A stretch of DNA of 64,000 nucleotides from JAUIAI01 sp041396685 (GTDB lineage: Bacteria; Pseudomonadota; Gammaproteobacteria; Burkholderiales; Burkholderiaceae_E): the NCBI GenBank assembly GCA_041396685.1, contig JAWKYD010000011.1, forward strand, positions 172,730-236,729. Reading direction: 5' to 3'. A program made the translations under genes and the position numbers. The notes beneath the pieces were generated by a model. That model was given only the letters and a program-made list of their open reading frames with translations, ran no database searches and was not told where the DNA came from. This document shows, one piece after another, positions 9,364-17,358 of the stretch (its first letter is position 1; every line of letters begins with the position of its first letter).

Positions 9364-10275
9364 TCAGCCCGCACAGTCGATCTGCCGGGCGGACGGACCG
9401 AGGCCGGACAATCGATCGGCCTGCGCCACCAAGGCTCGGGTCATGGCGTCGCAGAACGCGGCGACGCGCGCCACCCGCACCGACTCCGGTCGCCTCAGTA
9501 CCCAGAGCCCGGTGACGACCTCGTCCAACGGTCCCTGCACACGGACCAGCTCCGGATGCCCATCGCCCATGAAACAAGGCAGCAGCGCCAGTCCCAGACC
9601 GCGTACGGCCGCGCTGCCGATTGCGACGAACGAATCTGCGCGCAACATCGGATTCGTGTCCGACACCTGTCGGCGCAGCCATTCGTGCATGGCCGGGCCC
9701 ATCACCGAGTCGTCGATGACCAGCCAGCGGTGGCGCGGATCGCCGACCTCGGCACCGGCCAGCGGGTATTCGCGTGCGACGTACAAGCCGAATGCGAGGT
9801 CCGCGACGCGAACCGCGTGCAGGGTCTGCGGCGGCGCGCGCGTCGGCCGGATCGCGACATCGGCGTGACGCCGTGACAGATCGAGAAGATGGTTGGTGAT
9901 CGAGAATTCGAGTGCGACCCCGGGGTGCTCACGCTGGAATTCCGCGACGGGATCGGCCAGCAGGCCGACCATCAACGAGTCGGTGGTGGTCACACGCAGG
10001 TTGCCACCCAGAGCGGTCACCTCGGCACCCGCGCGCTCGTCGAGCAAGGCCAGCCGCGCCTCGAAATCGGCGGCCACCCCGACGATCGACTGACCCGCCG
10101 AGGTAAGCAGATAGGTGTTCGCCTGGCGCACGAACAGCGGCCGGCCGATCTCGGTCTCGAGCCGCGCGATGCGGCGCAGAACGGTCGCGTGATTGACCTC
10201 CAGGCGGCGGGCGGCCCGGTTCATCGAGCCTTCTTCGGCGACGGCCAGTACATAGCGAAGATCATCCCAGTGCAC
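9364..10275 (-). CDS. LysR-family transcriptional regulator
   Basis: A 303-residue regulator with an N-terminal winged helix-turn-helix (about residues 3-62; the recognition helix region includes NHATVLRRIARLE) and a C-terminal substrate-binding-like effector domain. The GTG at 10275 is chosen because GGGAGG precedes it and the protein then starts at the usual place for LysR proteins. It is transcribed away from the cytochrome c' gene and towards the formamidase gene. LysR proteins commonly bind the divergent promoter next to their own gene, so the cytochrome gene and the formamidase gene are both possible targets. The effector is unknown. Confidence 0.9.
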   Translation of the reverse strand: MHWDDLRYVLAVAEEGSMNRAARRLEVNHATVLRRIARLETEIGRPLFVRQANTYLLTSAGQSIVGVAADFEARLALLDERAGAEVTALGGNLRVTTTDSLMVGLLADPVAEFQREHPGVALEFSITNHLLDLSRRHADVAIRPTRAPPQTLHAVRVADLAFGLYVAREYPLAGAEVGDPRHRWLVIDDSVMGPAMHEWLRRQVSDTNPMLRADSFVAIGSAAVRGLGLALLPCFMGDGHPELVRVQGPLDEVVTGLWVLRRPESVRVARVAAFCDAMTRALVAQADRLSGLGPSARQIDCAG

Positions 10276-10304
10276 CGTTCCCTCCCGATGTGGATTCCAC
10301 CCTG

Positions 10305-10318
10305 GTGCAATTCTGCAC
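10305..10318. promoter_or_regulatory. Candidate LysR operator in a divergent gap
   Basis: A perfect inverted repeat, GTGCA-ATTC-TGCAC, lies 30 bases before the LysR gene start and 127 before the cytochrome c' gene. Its place in the divergent gap (10276-10444) and its dyad form suit a LysR site, though the spacing is not the classical T-N11-A. No clear promoter hexamers were found beside it. Confidence 0.4.
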
Positions 10319-10444
10319 AATTGCCGATCGATTTGTAGGAATTGACGCACCATCCGGATCCCTGCCTAATCAGGGCCGTGCCGACCGGTTCGTGTCAGGC
10401 GGCACCGTTTCGACCCTGTCCAGCCATAGCCCGGAGTCCTGCCC

Positions 10445-10918
10445 GTGAAATCACGACTGATTGCCGTACTGAGTCTCGCTGCGCTTTGCGCCTTGCAACC
10501 GGCCACCGCCGCGGATGAACCCTTCAAGAAAGAGATCAAGGCGCGCCAGGGCCTGATGCAGGTCTACGCGTTCAATCTCGGCATGTTGGCCGCGATGGCA
10601 AAGGGCGAGGCGCCCTACGATGCGAAGGTCGCCGCCACGGCCGCCACCAACCTGAAGCTGGCCACCGACATGAAGAACGGGGCCATGTGGGCGAAGGGCT
10701 CGAGCCACGCCGATGCCGGCCTGGACAAGATGACCAACGCCAAGCCCGACATCTGGCAGGCCGGATCCAAGATCGGCGAGCGCTCCAAGGCGCTGGTTAT
10801 GGCCGTGGCCGATCTGCCGGCCGCCGCCGGTGCCGGTCTCGATCAGCTCAAGGCGGGCGTGGGCAATGTCGGCAAGGCCTGCAAGGGCTGCCACGACGAC
10901 TTCCGTCGCAAGCCTTGA
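10445..10918 (+). CDS. Cytochrome c' family protein
   Basis: A 157-residue periplasmic cytochrome. A signal peptide (about residues 1-23, ending AATAADE-like after a hydrophobic core) precedes a helical body, and the haem site CKGCH lies at residues 146-150 near the C-terminus. That arrangement, a four-helix bundle with a single C-terminal CXXCH, is the cytochrome c'/c-556 class. Cytochromes c' bind NO and CO and are linked to NO tolerance, which would fit the NO-related genes far downstream, but no direct link is visible. It starts with GTG and stands alone, divergent from the LysR gene. Confidence 0.88.
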   Translation: MKSRLIAVLSLAALCALQPATAADEPFKKEIKARQGLMQVYAFNLGMLAAMAKGEAPYDAKVAATAATNLKLATDMKNGAMWAKGSSHADAGLDKMTNAKPDIWQAGSKIGERSKALVMAVADLPAAAGAGLDQLKAGVGNVGKACKGCHDDFRRKP

Positions 10919-10966
10919 TCAAGTAGTGCCGGCCCCCGGTCGACGGCCGCGACGTGCATGCGCGCG

Positions 10967-11734
10967 TCAGGCGTCGGCCGCCGCCGGCCGTCGGCCGCCG
11001 CGCGCCCAGCGCTCGAGGACCATCCCGAGGCCGCCGATCGACCAGTACAGCAGCATCGTCATGGTTGCGAGCACGACCAGAGCGGCGAACATCAGGTCGA
11101 TCTTGACGCGTGCATTCGCGTACAACATCAAATACCCCAGGCCGGCCGACGCGCCGACCCACTCTCCGATGACCGCGCCGATCGGCGCATAGACGGCCGC
11201 CAGTCTCATGCCCGAGGCGAGCGACGGTAGCGACTGCGGCAGGCGCAGACGCAGCAGTGTCCGCCAGGGGCCTGCGCCGGTCGTGCGCGCCAGGTCGAGC
11301 AACGCCGGATCGGTATGCGACAGCCCGTCGACGAGGCTCGAGGTGACCGGGAAATAGATGATCAGCAGCGCCATGGCGATCTTGGAACCCATGCCGTAGC
11401 CGAACCAGAGTACGAACAGTGGCGCGAGCGCGAACACCGGAATTGCCTGGCTCGCCAGCAGCCACGGCATGATCAGGCGACGCAGCCAGCCATAGCGCGT
11501 GGTCAGCAAGGCCGTCACCGTACCCAGGACGACGCCGCTGATCAAGCCGATCGAGACCTCGACCAATGTCACTGCGGCATGCTCGGCGAGCATCGCCCGA
11601 TGCTGCCAGAGCACCAGCGCGACGCGCGCGGGCGACGGCAGCAGATACGGAGGCAGTTCGCCGAGCCAGACCAACGCCTGCCATGCGCCCAGCCCCAGCG
11701 CCAGCGTCAACAGGCCGACGAGGAGCGACTTCAT
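10967..11734 (-). CDS. thiX: ABC transporter permease for thiamine precursor (HMP)
   Basis: A 255-residue inner-membrane permease of the BPD type with about six hydrophobic helices and the cytoplasmic EAA-like loop (around ARTTGAGPWRTLLRLRLP) that contacts the ATPase. It is the last gene of a TPP-riboswitch operon whose other members are a ThiY binding protein, TenA and an ATPase, which identifies the likely cargo as the pyrimidine thiamine precursor. The ATG at 11734 is taken because the first helix begins there; earlier in-frame starts add an Arg-rich, unrelated stretch. It is 79 bases from the preceding gene. Confidence 0.85.
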   Translation of the reverse strand: MKSLLVGLLTLALGLGAWQALVWLGELPPYLLPSPARVALVLWQHRAMLAEHAAVTLVEVSIGLISGVVLGTVTALLTTRYGWLRRLIMPWLLASQAIPVFALAPLFVLWFGYGMGSKIAMALLIIYFPVTSSLVDGLSHTDPALLDLARTTGAGPWRTLLRLRLPQSLPSLASGMRLAAVYAPIGAVIGEWVGASAGLGYLMLYANARVKIDLMFAALVVLATMTMLLYWSIGGLGMVLERWARGGRRPAAADA

Positions 11735-11813
11735 GCCCCCGCCGCAATGCCGGTGCACCGACGTGCCACGAGCGTCTGCCATCGACGGCGCGGGCCCGTT
11801 GCGAGCGGTGCGC

Positions 11814-12542
11814 TCATGCCGCCGCCAGCCCGTGCAAGCGGCGCCAGAGATCGCCCTGCACCGCCAACACCTCGGCCGCGTCGAGCGCACGAACCGGCGC
11901 CCCGGGCGGCGGCTCGAGCCGCTCCAGCCCGGCGGCGGTCATCAGGGTCAGGGTATCGCCGACTCTGACCGCCTCGGCCGGATCGTGCGTGACGATCACG
12001 ACCGTCTTGCCGCGCAGACATTGCACGGCGAGATCCTGCATGCGCGCGCGCGTGCCGGCATCCAGCGCCGAGAACGGTTCGTCGAGTAGCACGATCTCGC
12101 AGCCGAGCATCAACGTGCGCGCCAGCGCCACCCGTTGACGCATGCCGCCCGATAGCGCCGGCGGCTTCTTGTGGCCGTGCTCGGCGAGGCCGACCGCCGC
12201 CAACATCTCACGGGCGCGCGGCTTGTCGCCCCGGCCACCGGCCAGGCGCGCGGGCAACAGCAGGTTGTCAAGGACGGTCAGCCAGGGCGCGAGTGAATCG
12301 GACTGCGCCATCCACGCGACCCGGCCACGCAGCGATTCGCCATCATGCGCCGAACAGCGGCCGTCGAGACGGACAGAGCCCGGCAGGCCCGCGATCGTGC
12401 GGATCAGGCTGCTCTTTCCGACCCCCGAGGGACCCAGCAGCGCATGCCAGCGACCGCCGTCGAGCGTGAGCGAGAACGGCGGCAGCAGCTCGCGCGCAGC
12501 GAGCATCAAGCGCCCTTCGATGGACAGCCCGGTGGCGGTCAT
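11814..12542 (-). CDS. thiZ: ABC transporter ATP-binding protein for thiamine precursor
   Basis: A 242-residue ABC ATPase. The Walker A loop GPSGVGKS is at residues 37-44, the signature SGGMRQ at 131-136, Walker B with LLDEP at 152-156, and the switch histidine is His186. It energises uptake through the adjoining permease. The start overlaps the tenA stop by 4 bases (ATGA), so translation is coupled. Operon position under a TPP riboswitch assigns it to thiamine-precursor import; the sequence alone would only say nitrate/sulfonate-type ABC ATPase. Confidence 0.87.
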   Translation of the reverse strand: MTATGLSIEGRLMLAARELLPPFSLTLDGGRWHALLGPSGVGKSSLIRTIAGLPGSVRLDGRCSAHDGESLRGRVAWMAQSDSLAPWLTVLDNLLLPARLAGGRGDKPRAREMLAAVGLAEHGHKKPPALSGGMRQRVALARTLMLGCEIVLLDEPFSALDAGTRARMQDLAVQCLRGKTVVIVTHDPAEAVRVGDTLTLMTAAGLERLEPPPGAPVRALDAAEVLAVQGDLWRRLHGLAAA

Positions 12543-13231
12543 GGTCCGCCGGTAGCCAGCCCAATCGCCCAGAAATCCGCCTCCAGCCGGCAGGCGGTCT
12601 CGAACGTGCCGACCAACGCCGGCCAGCGCGGACTGGCCTGCGGTTGCGGTCCGAGGCGACGATCGGCGACCATGTCGAGCAAGCGCCCCACCCGCTCACA
12701 GGCCTGTTGATAATCATCACCGCCGTAAGTGTCGATCCATTCCTGATACGGATTGTCCGGCACTGGCGCGGCTTGCAGGCGTGCGCCGATCTCGCCGTAG
12801 CCGAACACACAGGGCGCCAGCGCGACCAGCAGGTCGAGCAGATCTCCGGACACGCCCGCATCGAGCACATAGCGGGTGTAGGCCAGGTTGGCGCTCGCCT
12901 CGGGCGTCGCCCGCAGCGCGGCCTCGTCGATGCCCCAGCCCGCGCAAGTACGTACGTGCAGGTCCATTTCCTCGTCGAGCAGCGCGTGTACCGTGGCAGC
13001 GGCCAGCCGCATCTCGTCGGGGGAGCCCGATTTGACCACCGCCAGCGACCAGGCCCTCGCGAAGTGGATCAGGAAGACATAGTCCTGCATCAGGTAGCGT
13101 CTGAACGAGGCTTGTGGCAACCGGCCCGTCGCGAGTCCGTGAACGAACGCGTGCTCGACATAGGACGACCACGGAACCGCGGCCGCCTCGCGCAGGCCGG
13201 CAAAGACCCGCCCCCACGCCGGCTTACTCAA
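12539..13231 (-). CDS. tenA: TenA-family aminopyrimidine hydrolase (thiaminase II)
   Basis: A 230-residue TenA protein, which deaminates or hydrolyses degraded thiamine pyrimidine so that it can be reused. The catalytic cysteine is Cys141 in LAPCVFGYGEIG, Asp50 lies in LMQDY, and Glu217 sits in the terminal EADFW motif, matching the Cys/Glu pair of Bacillus TenA. No ATG fits: the first ATG of the frame lies 110 bases inside thiY. The TTG at 13231 gives the family's normal N-terminus and overlaps the thiY stop, so it is preferred, although its ribosome-binding site is weak. Confidence 0.85.
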   Translation of the reverse strand: MSKPAWGRVFAGLREAAAVPWSSYVEHAFVHGLATGRLPQASFRRYLMQDYVFLIHFARAWSLAVVKSGSPDEMRLAAATVHALLDEEMDLHVRTCAGWGIDEAALRATPEASANLAYTRYVLDAGVSGDLLDLLVALAPCVFGYGEIGARLQAAPVPDNPYQEWIDTYGGDDYQQACERVGRLLDMVADRRLGPQPQASPRWPALVGTFETACRLEADFWAIGLATGGP

Positions 13232-14198
13232 GGCCGCGATCCAGATCGCGGGCGAGACGCGCCACCGGCTGCGTACCGCTGGTGAGGCCCGCCCGGCCAA
13301 GGAACTGCTCGAAGCGGCGATAGCGTCCGACATCGAGCGCGCCCGGCCGCAATGCGAAGCGAGCGACCGTGTCGAGCCAGGCGCGCCGATTCAGCTCGTC
13401 ATCGAGTTCCTTCGAGGTGCCGGCGAACTGGCGCCAGGTGCCTTGCGGATCGTTGACGATGTCCTGCACCGCGCGCTCGGTGGCGCGCAGGAATCGACGC
13501 AGGCGGTCCGGATCGAGCTTGTCCGCGTGCGCCACGTAGATCAGTTCGTCGTAGGCCGGCAGACCATGCGCCTCCGGGAAGAAGCAGCGGCCCGGCCGGC
13601 CTTCGATCGCCATCTGATTGAGCTCGAAATTGCGAAACGCGCCGATCACCGCGTCGACCTGGCCGCTCAGCAGCGACGGCGACAACGACCAGTTCACGTT
13701 GATCAACTCGACCTTGTCGGTGCTCAGACCGGCGCTCGCCAGCATCGCGCCCAGCACGGCCTCCTCGACGCCGGCCACCGAATAACCGATCTTGCGCCCG
13801 GCGAGATCGGCGAGCGACTTCACCGGCCCGTCGGCGCGCACCAGCAGGCAATTCAAGGGCGTGGCCACCAGGGTGCCGACGCGCACGAGCGGCAAGCCCT
13901 CGTGGACTTGCAGATGCAACTGGGGTTGGTACGACACGGCCAGATCGGCCTTGCCCGCCGCCACCAACTTGGGCGGATCGGACGGATCGGCTGGTGCGAT
14001 CGCCTCGACCTCCAGGCCCTCGGCAGCAAAATAGCCGCGCTCGCGCGCGATGACGATCGGACCGTGGTCGGGGTTCACGAACCAGTCGAGCATGATCGTC
14101 AGCCTGTCGGCCGCCTGTGCCGACACGCTGACGATCTGCAGACACAAGCCGATGGCCAGGACGCGCAGGCATCGGATCGGAAAACCGGGGGTGGACAA
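13224..14198 (-). CDS. thiY: ABC substrate-binding protein for HMP/formylaminopyrimidine (ThiY, NMT1/THI5-like)
   Basis: A 324-residue periplasmic binding protein with a signal peptide ending near AQAAD. The opening of the mature chain, LDWFVNPDHGPIVIARERGYF-like at about residues 37-57, is diagnostic of the NMT1/THI5 domain that binds aminopyrimidine thiamine precursors. It begins with TTG, preceded by GGAGAG at proper spacing. It is the first gene after the TPP riboswitch and overlaps tenA, so uptake and salvage of the pyrimidine are made only when thiamine pyrophosphate is low. Confidence 0.9.
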   Translation of the reverse strand: MSTPGFPIRCLRVLAIGLCLQIVSVSAQAADRLTIMLDWFVNPDHGPIVIARERGYFAAEGLEVEAIAPADPSDPPKLVAAGKADLAVSYQPQLHLQVHEGLPLVRVGTLVATPLNCLLVRADGPVKSLADLAGRKIGYSVAGVEEAVLGAMLASAGLSTDKVELINVNWSLSPSLLSGQVDAVIGAFRNFELNQMAIEGRPGRCFFPEAHGLPAYDELIYVAHADKLDPDRLRRFLRATERAVQDIVNDPQGTWRQFAGTSKELDDELNRRAWLDTVARFALRPGALDVGRYRRFEQFLGRAGLTSGTQPVARLARDLDRGLE

Positions 14199-14323
14199 GA
14201 CACTCTCCTCACGGCCATACGACGGCCGACCACGCTGGGGCGGGCCGATGGGGCCGACCCCGCCAAGGACCGGTGCGCGACGAAACGGAGAGCCGAAGAC
14301 AGGCGAATGTCGTTTCGATTCCC

Positions 14324-14420
14324 TTCGCCGGCATTATCCGGATCAGGTCGATGGGTTGGCGCCAGGACGGCGAAGCCGCCGCACACCTCTCAGCCGCATA
14401 GCTGCGGGCACCCCAACGAA
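14324..14420 (-). promoter_or_regulatory. TPP (THI-box) riboswitch
   Basis: On the minus strand the conserved GGGGTGCCC, GGCTGAGA and ACCTGATCCGGATAATGCC segments occur in the right order, and UUCGUU pairs with GGCGAA to close stem P1. This is the thiamine-pyrophosphate aptamer. The stretch between it and thiY (14199-14323) contains a GC-rich imperfect hairpin around 14236-14262 that may serve as expression platform. Binding of TPP should switch off the thi operon. Confidence 0.95.
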
Positions 14421-14551
14421 ACGCCCTGAGGTTAGCATTATTCCGCGCGCCAAAGGCTGCCGCATGCGCCGATGCCAGGCCCGATGTCCCTGCGGCGTGA
14501 CGTGCCGCGGGCGCAAGGCCCGCTACCGAACACGATAGGAAGAGACCAACG

Positions 14552-15361
14552 ATGGCCGAGACCGCCCTGCCCCAGTACGAAGTCTTCGCGTTGCGCTACG
14601 CGCATCTCGAGCGCACGCGTGGCCAGAATTTCATCGAGTACGACCCCCACGACGGGCCCATGCCGATGGACTATTTCGTCTGGGTCGTGCGGCACGCCGA
14701 GCGCGTCTGGCTGGTGGATACCGGCTTTGGAGAAGAGGCGGCGCGGCGTCGCGGCCGTCGCTTGCTACGCTGCCCGATCGAGGCCTTGTCGGTGCTGGGA
14801 ATCGCAGCCGACCAGGTCGAGGACGTGATTCTCACGCACCTGCACTACGACCATGCAGGCAATCTGCCCAAGCTGCCGCACGCGTGCTTCCATTTCCAGG
14901 AGCGCGAACTTCACTACGCAACCGGCCGCTTCATGCGCTACCCCTTCCTGCGTCATGCCTTCGATGTCGAAGATGTGACCGAGGTCGTGCGACGCGTGTA
15001 CGCCGATCGCGTCCGCTTCTATCTCGGTGATGCCGAGCTCGCGCCGGGTCTGTCGCTGATCAAGATCGGCGGCCATACCGACGGTCTGCAATCGGTTCGC
15101 GTGCACACCGCGCGCGGCTGGGTGGTCCTGGCCTCGGATGCCAGCCACTATTACGACAACATCGGCCGGGGGTCGCCGTTTCCGATCGTGTTCAACGCAG
15201 GCGACATGCTCGAAGGCTATGACCGCCTGCGCTCGTTGGCCGACAGCGACGACCACCTCGTGCCCGGCCATGATCCGCTGGTGCGCGAGCGCTACCCTTT
15301 TCACGGCGACCCTGCGGACGATTGCGTGGCGTTGCATCTGCCACCAATCGCGCCCGGCTGA
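14552..15361 (+). CDS. Metallo-beta-lactamase-fold hydrolase, lactonase-like
   Basis: A 269-residue enzyme of the metallo-beta-lactamase fold. The two-metal motif HLHYDHAG gives His96, His98, Asp100 and His101; later ligands are the histidine in GGHTDG, the aspartate in ASDASH and the histidine in PGHD. The overall plan resembles AHL-lactonase-type (AiiA-like) enzymes that open N-acylhomoserine lactones, but many family members act on other lactones or esters. GGAAGAG precedes the ATG. It faces away from the thi operon and towards the decarboxylase genes; no partner gene is evident. Confidence 0.82.
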   Translation: MAETALPQYEVFALRYAHLERTRGQNFIEYDPHDGPMPMDYFVWVVRHAERVWLVDTGFGEEAARRRGRRLLRCPIEALSVLGIAADQVEDVILTHLHYDHAGNLPKLPHACFHFQERELHYATGRFMRYPFLRHAFDVEDVTEVVRRVYADRVRFYLGDAELAPGLSLIKIGGHTDGLQSVRVHTARGWVVLASDASHYYDNIGRGSPFPIVFNAGDMLEGYDRLRSLADSDDHLVPGHDPLVRERYPFHGDPADDCVALHLPPIAPG

Positions 15362-15395
15362 CGACGGCGCCGCAAACGACGGCCCGGAGACCCGG

Positions 15396-15980
15396 TCAGC
15401 TATCGACCGCCAAGCCGAGTGCGAGCCGGAAGCGCCCCTTGACCCAGGCACTGTCGCGCACCGGAATCGCCCGCGGCGCTGACCCCGCGGCGATTCGAAC
15501 GACGGCGACCATGGGCCCGTCCCCGATGCGGTGCACGCGTCCGGCCAGGCGCGCGAGGGCCGAGTCGTCCCCGACGCGCATGGTTTCGGCGATGCCGCAG
15601 GCCTGCGCTACGGCCGCCAGATCGAGATGGCGGGTGTGACTGGCCTGTGCGCCGGTTTCGCCATACTGGGCATTGTCCAGCACCACCACCGACAGGTTGC
15701 GGGGCGCCTGACCCGCGATGGTCGCGAACGCCCCAAGCGCCATCAGGGCTTCACCGTCACCGGTCACCACCAGCACCGGCTCCTGCGGGCGGGCCAGCGC
15801 CAGACCCAGGCCCATGACGGCCGCGCCGCCCATGGCTCCCCAGAGGTAGAAATTGCGCTCGTGATCGCCGGCCGCGTAGACATCGTAGGTGGACGAGCCC
15901 AGGCCGGTGACCACCAGGGTCGCACCGCGATCGGCCAACAGGCGGGCAACCGTCGCGCGTCGCTCGAGTCCCTGGTTCAT
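15396..15980 (-). CDS. TPP-dependent decarboxylase, cofactor-binding (beta) subunit
   Basis: A 194-residue protein comprising only the PP (pyrophosphate-binding) domain of a ThDP enzyme: GDGEALMALG followed about 25 residues later by VVLDNAQYG forms the Mg/ThDP motif. The preceding gene encodes the matching PYR domain and overlaps by 4 bases, so together they make a split decarboxylase resembling sulfopyruvate or phosphonopyruvate decarboxylase (ComDE, Ppd). The substrate is probably a 2-oxo acid. The neighbouring esterase and CoA-transferase genes give no firm clue. The product ends 34 bases from the convergent lactonase-like gene. Confidence 0.82.
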   Translation of the reverse strand: MNQGLERRATVARLLADRGATLVVTGLGSSTYDVYAAGDHERNFYLWGAMGGAAVMGLGLALARPQEPVLVVTGDGEALMALGAFATIAGQAPRNLSVVVLDNAQYGETGAQASHTRHLDLAAVAQACGIAETMRVGDDSALARLAGRVHRIGDGPMVAVVRIAAGSAPRAIPVRDSAWVKGRFRLALGLAVDS

Positions 15981-16510
15981 TTCGTTTCCTCCGCCACGAA
16001 GACCTTGGCGCCGATCAGGCGCTGACCGAGCAGCAAGGCCACCGCCGAGCCGCCCTCGTAGGCCATGGCGGCCGCATGGCGCACGGCGGACTCGACTTCG
16101 TCAGGATGTTCGATCCTGTGCACGACCAAGCCCATCTGGCGCAGCACCGGTTCGGTGGCGGCCGCCATGGGCACCTGCCAGGGATTGAACTCGCCCCACT
16201 CCCCGCGCATCGTGACCAGGGTCAGGAACGGAAAACGCCCACATTGCAGTAACGAGAGCATGTTCACGCAGTTTCCGACGCCGCTCGACTGCATCAGCAG
16301 GACGGCGCGCTGACCGCCCAGCCAAGCGCCAGCCGCCAACGCCACGCCTTCTTCTTCGGTGGTCAATGCGATCGCGTGGACATCGGGGTCCGCATTGGCG
16401 CGCTCGATCGCGCGCGCGTGTCCGCTGTCGGGAACATAGGCGAATTGCGTCACGCGCGCCGCGCGCAGCGCTTCGTAGATCTGGTCCGGCCAGGCGGCCA
16501 TGGCGTGCAT
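15977..16510 (-). CDS. TPP-dependent decarboxylase, PYR (alpha) subunit
   Basis: A 177-residue PYR-domain protein. The segment TTEEEGVALAAGAWLGG carries the conserved glutamate that activates ThDP by contacting the aminopyrimidine ring. MQSSGVGNCVN follows, as in sulfopyruvate decarboxylase alpha subunits. The ATG at 16510 has AGGAAG before it; an upstream in-frame start would run into the esterase gene. It is translated with the downstream beta subunit through an ATGA overlap. It lacks the other domains, so activity requires both chains. Confidence 0.82.
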   Translation of the reverse strand: MHAMAAWPDQIYEALRAARVTQFAYVPDSGHARAIERANADPDVHAIALTTEEEGVALAAGAWLGGQRAVLLMQSSGVGNCVNMLSLLQCGRFPFLTLVTMRGEWGEFNPWQVPMAAATEPVLRQMGLVVHRIEHPDEVESAVRHAAAMAYEGGSAVALLLGQRLIGAKVFVAEETK

Positions 16511-16572
16511 ACGAACTTCCTGTCGAGAGCGTTCAATCGGGCTCGGACCGGCACGGCCCGGCGTACGGAGGC

Positions 16573-17358
16573 TCAACCCCATTGCACCAATGTCTCGCCG
16601 ACCGTGGCGAGGAAGGCCTGGGGCTGGTCAGCGTGCACCCAGTGGCCGGCGTCGCTGATGGTAGCAAGCCGCGCATTCGGGAACAGCCGCCGGATCACCG
16701 GCTCGTGCACGGCCTGCACGTAGTCGGACCGCGCACCGGCAATAAACTGGCACGGGCCGTCGAAGCGGGCCCCGGCCAGCGTCACCGGAAATCCCAGAAT
16801 CCCCGGCATCGCCCGCTCGATCGCCGGCAGATTGATGCGCCAACGCAGCGCGCCGTCGGCCGTGACCAGGTTCTGCAGCAGAAAGGCGCGGGTTCGCTCG
16901 TCGTGCACGTCCGCGGCCAACCATTCGCTCACCTCCTGGCGACGACTGGTACGTGATGGATCGACTCGCATCATGGCCGCCAGCACCGACGACAGTGTCG
17001 GCGGGTTCTCGACCGGGGCGATATCGACCACGATCAGCCCCGCGAGCCAGTCGTGATCGATCAAGGCCATCGCCATTGCAACCTTGCCGCCCATGCTGTG
17101 GCCCAGGACCACCGGTGCGCCCGCGCAATGCTGTCGTGCGTAGTGCGCGACATCCGCGGCCATCAGCTCGTAGTCCATCGCCTCGGCCCAGGGCGACTGG
17201 CCGTGATTGCGCAAATCGAGCGCATGGACTCGATGTCCCTTCGCAAGGACCCTCTGCAGACTCAGCCAGTTGCGGGCCGATCCGAACAAACCGTGCAGCA
17301 TCAAGAGATCAGGCCCCTCGCCCTCGACGTGCGCATGCAATTCAAGGACCTCGCTCAT
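16573..17358 (-). CDS. Alpha/beta-fold esterase, YbfF-like
   Basis: A 261-residue hydrolase. HGLFGSARNW forms the oxyanion region, GHSMGG holds the nucleophile (near residue 92), and DAGHW carries the catalytic histidine near the end. The sequence order DLRNHGQS then GHSMGGKVAM is typical of YbfF-type acyl-CoA or short ester hydrolases. Its start overlaps the stop of the CoA-transferase gene (ATGA), so the two are coupled, which makes a thioester or ester product of that enzyme a reasonable but unproven substrate. Confidence 0.85.
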   Translation of the reverse strand: MSEVLELHAHVEGEGPDLLMLHGLFGSARNWLSLQRVLAKGHRVHALDLRNHGQSPWAEAMDYELMAADVAHYARQHCAGAPVVLGHSMGGKVAMAMALIDHDWLAGLIVVDIAPVENPPTLSSVLAAMMRVDPSRTSRRQEVSEWLAADVHDERTRAFLLQNLVTADGALRWRINLPAIERAMPGILGFPVTLAGARFDGPCQFIAGARSDYVQAVHEPVIRRLFPNARLATISDAGHWVHADQPQAFLATVGETLVQWG

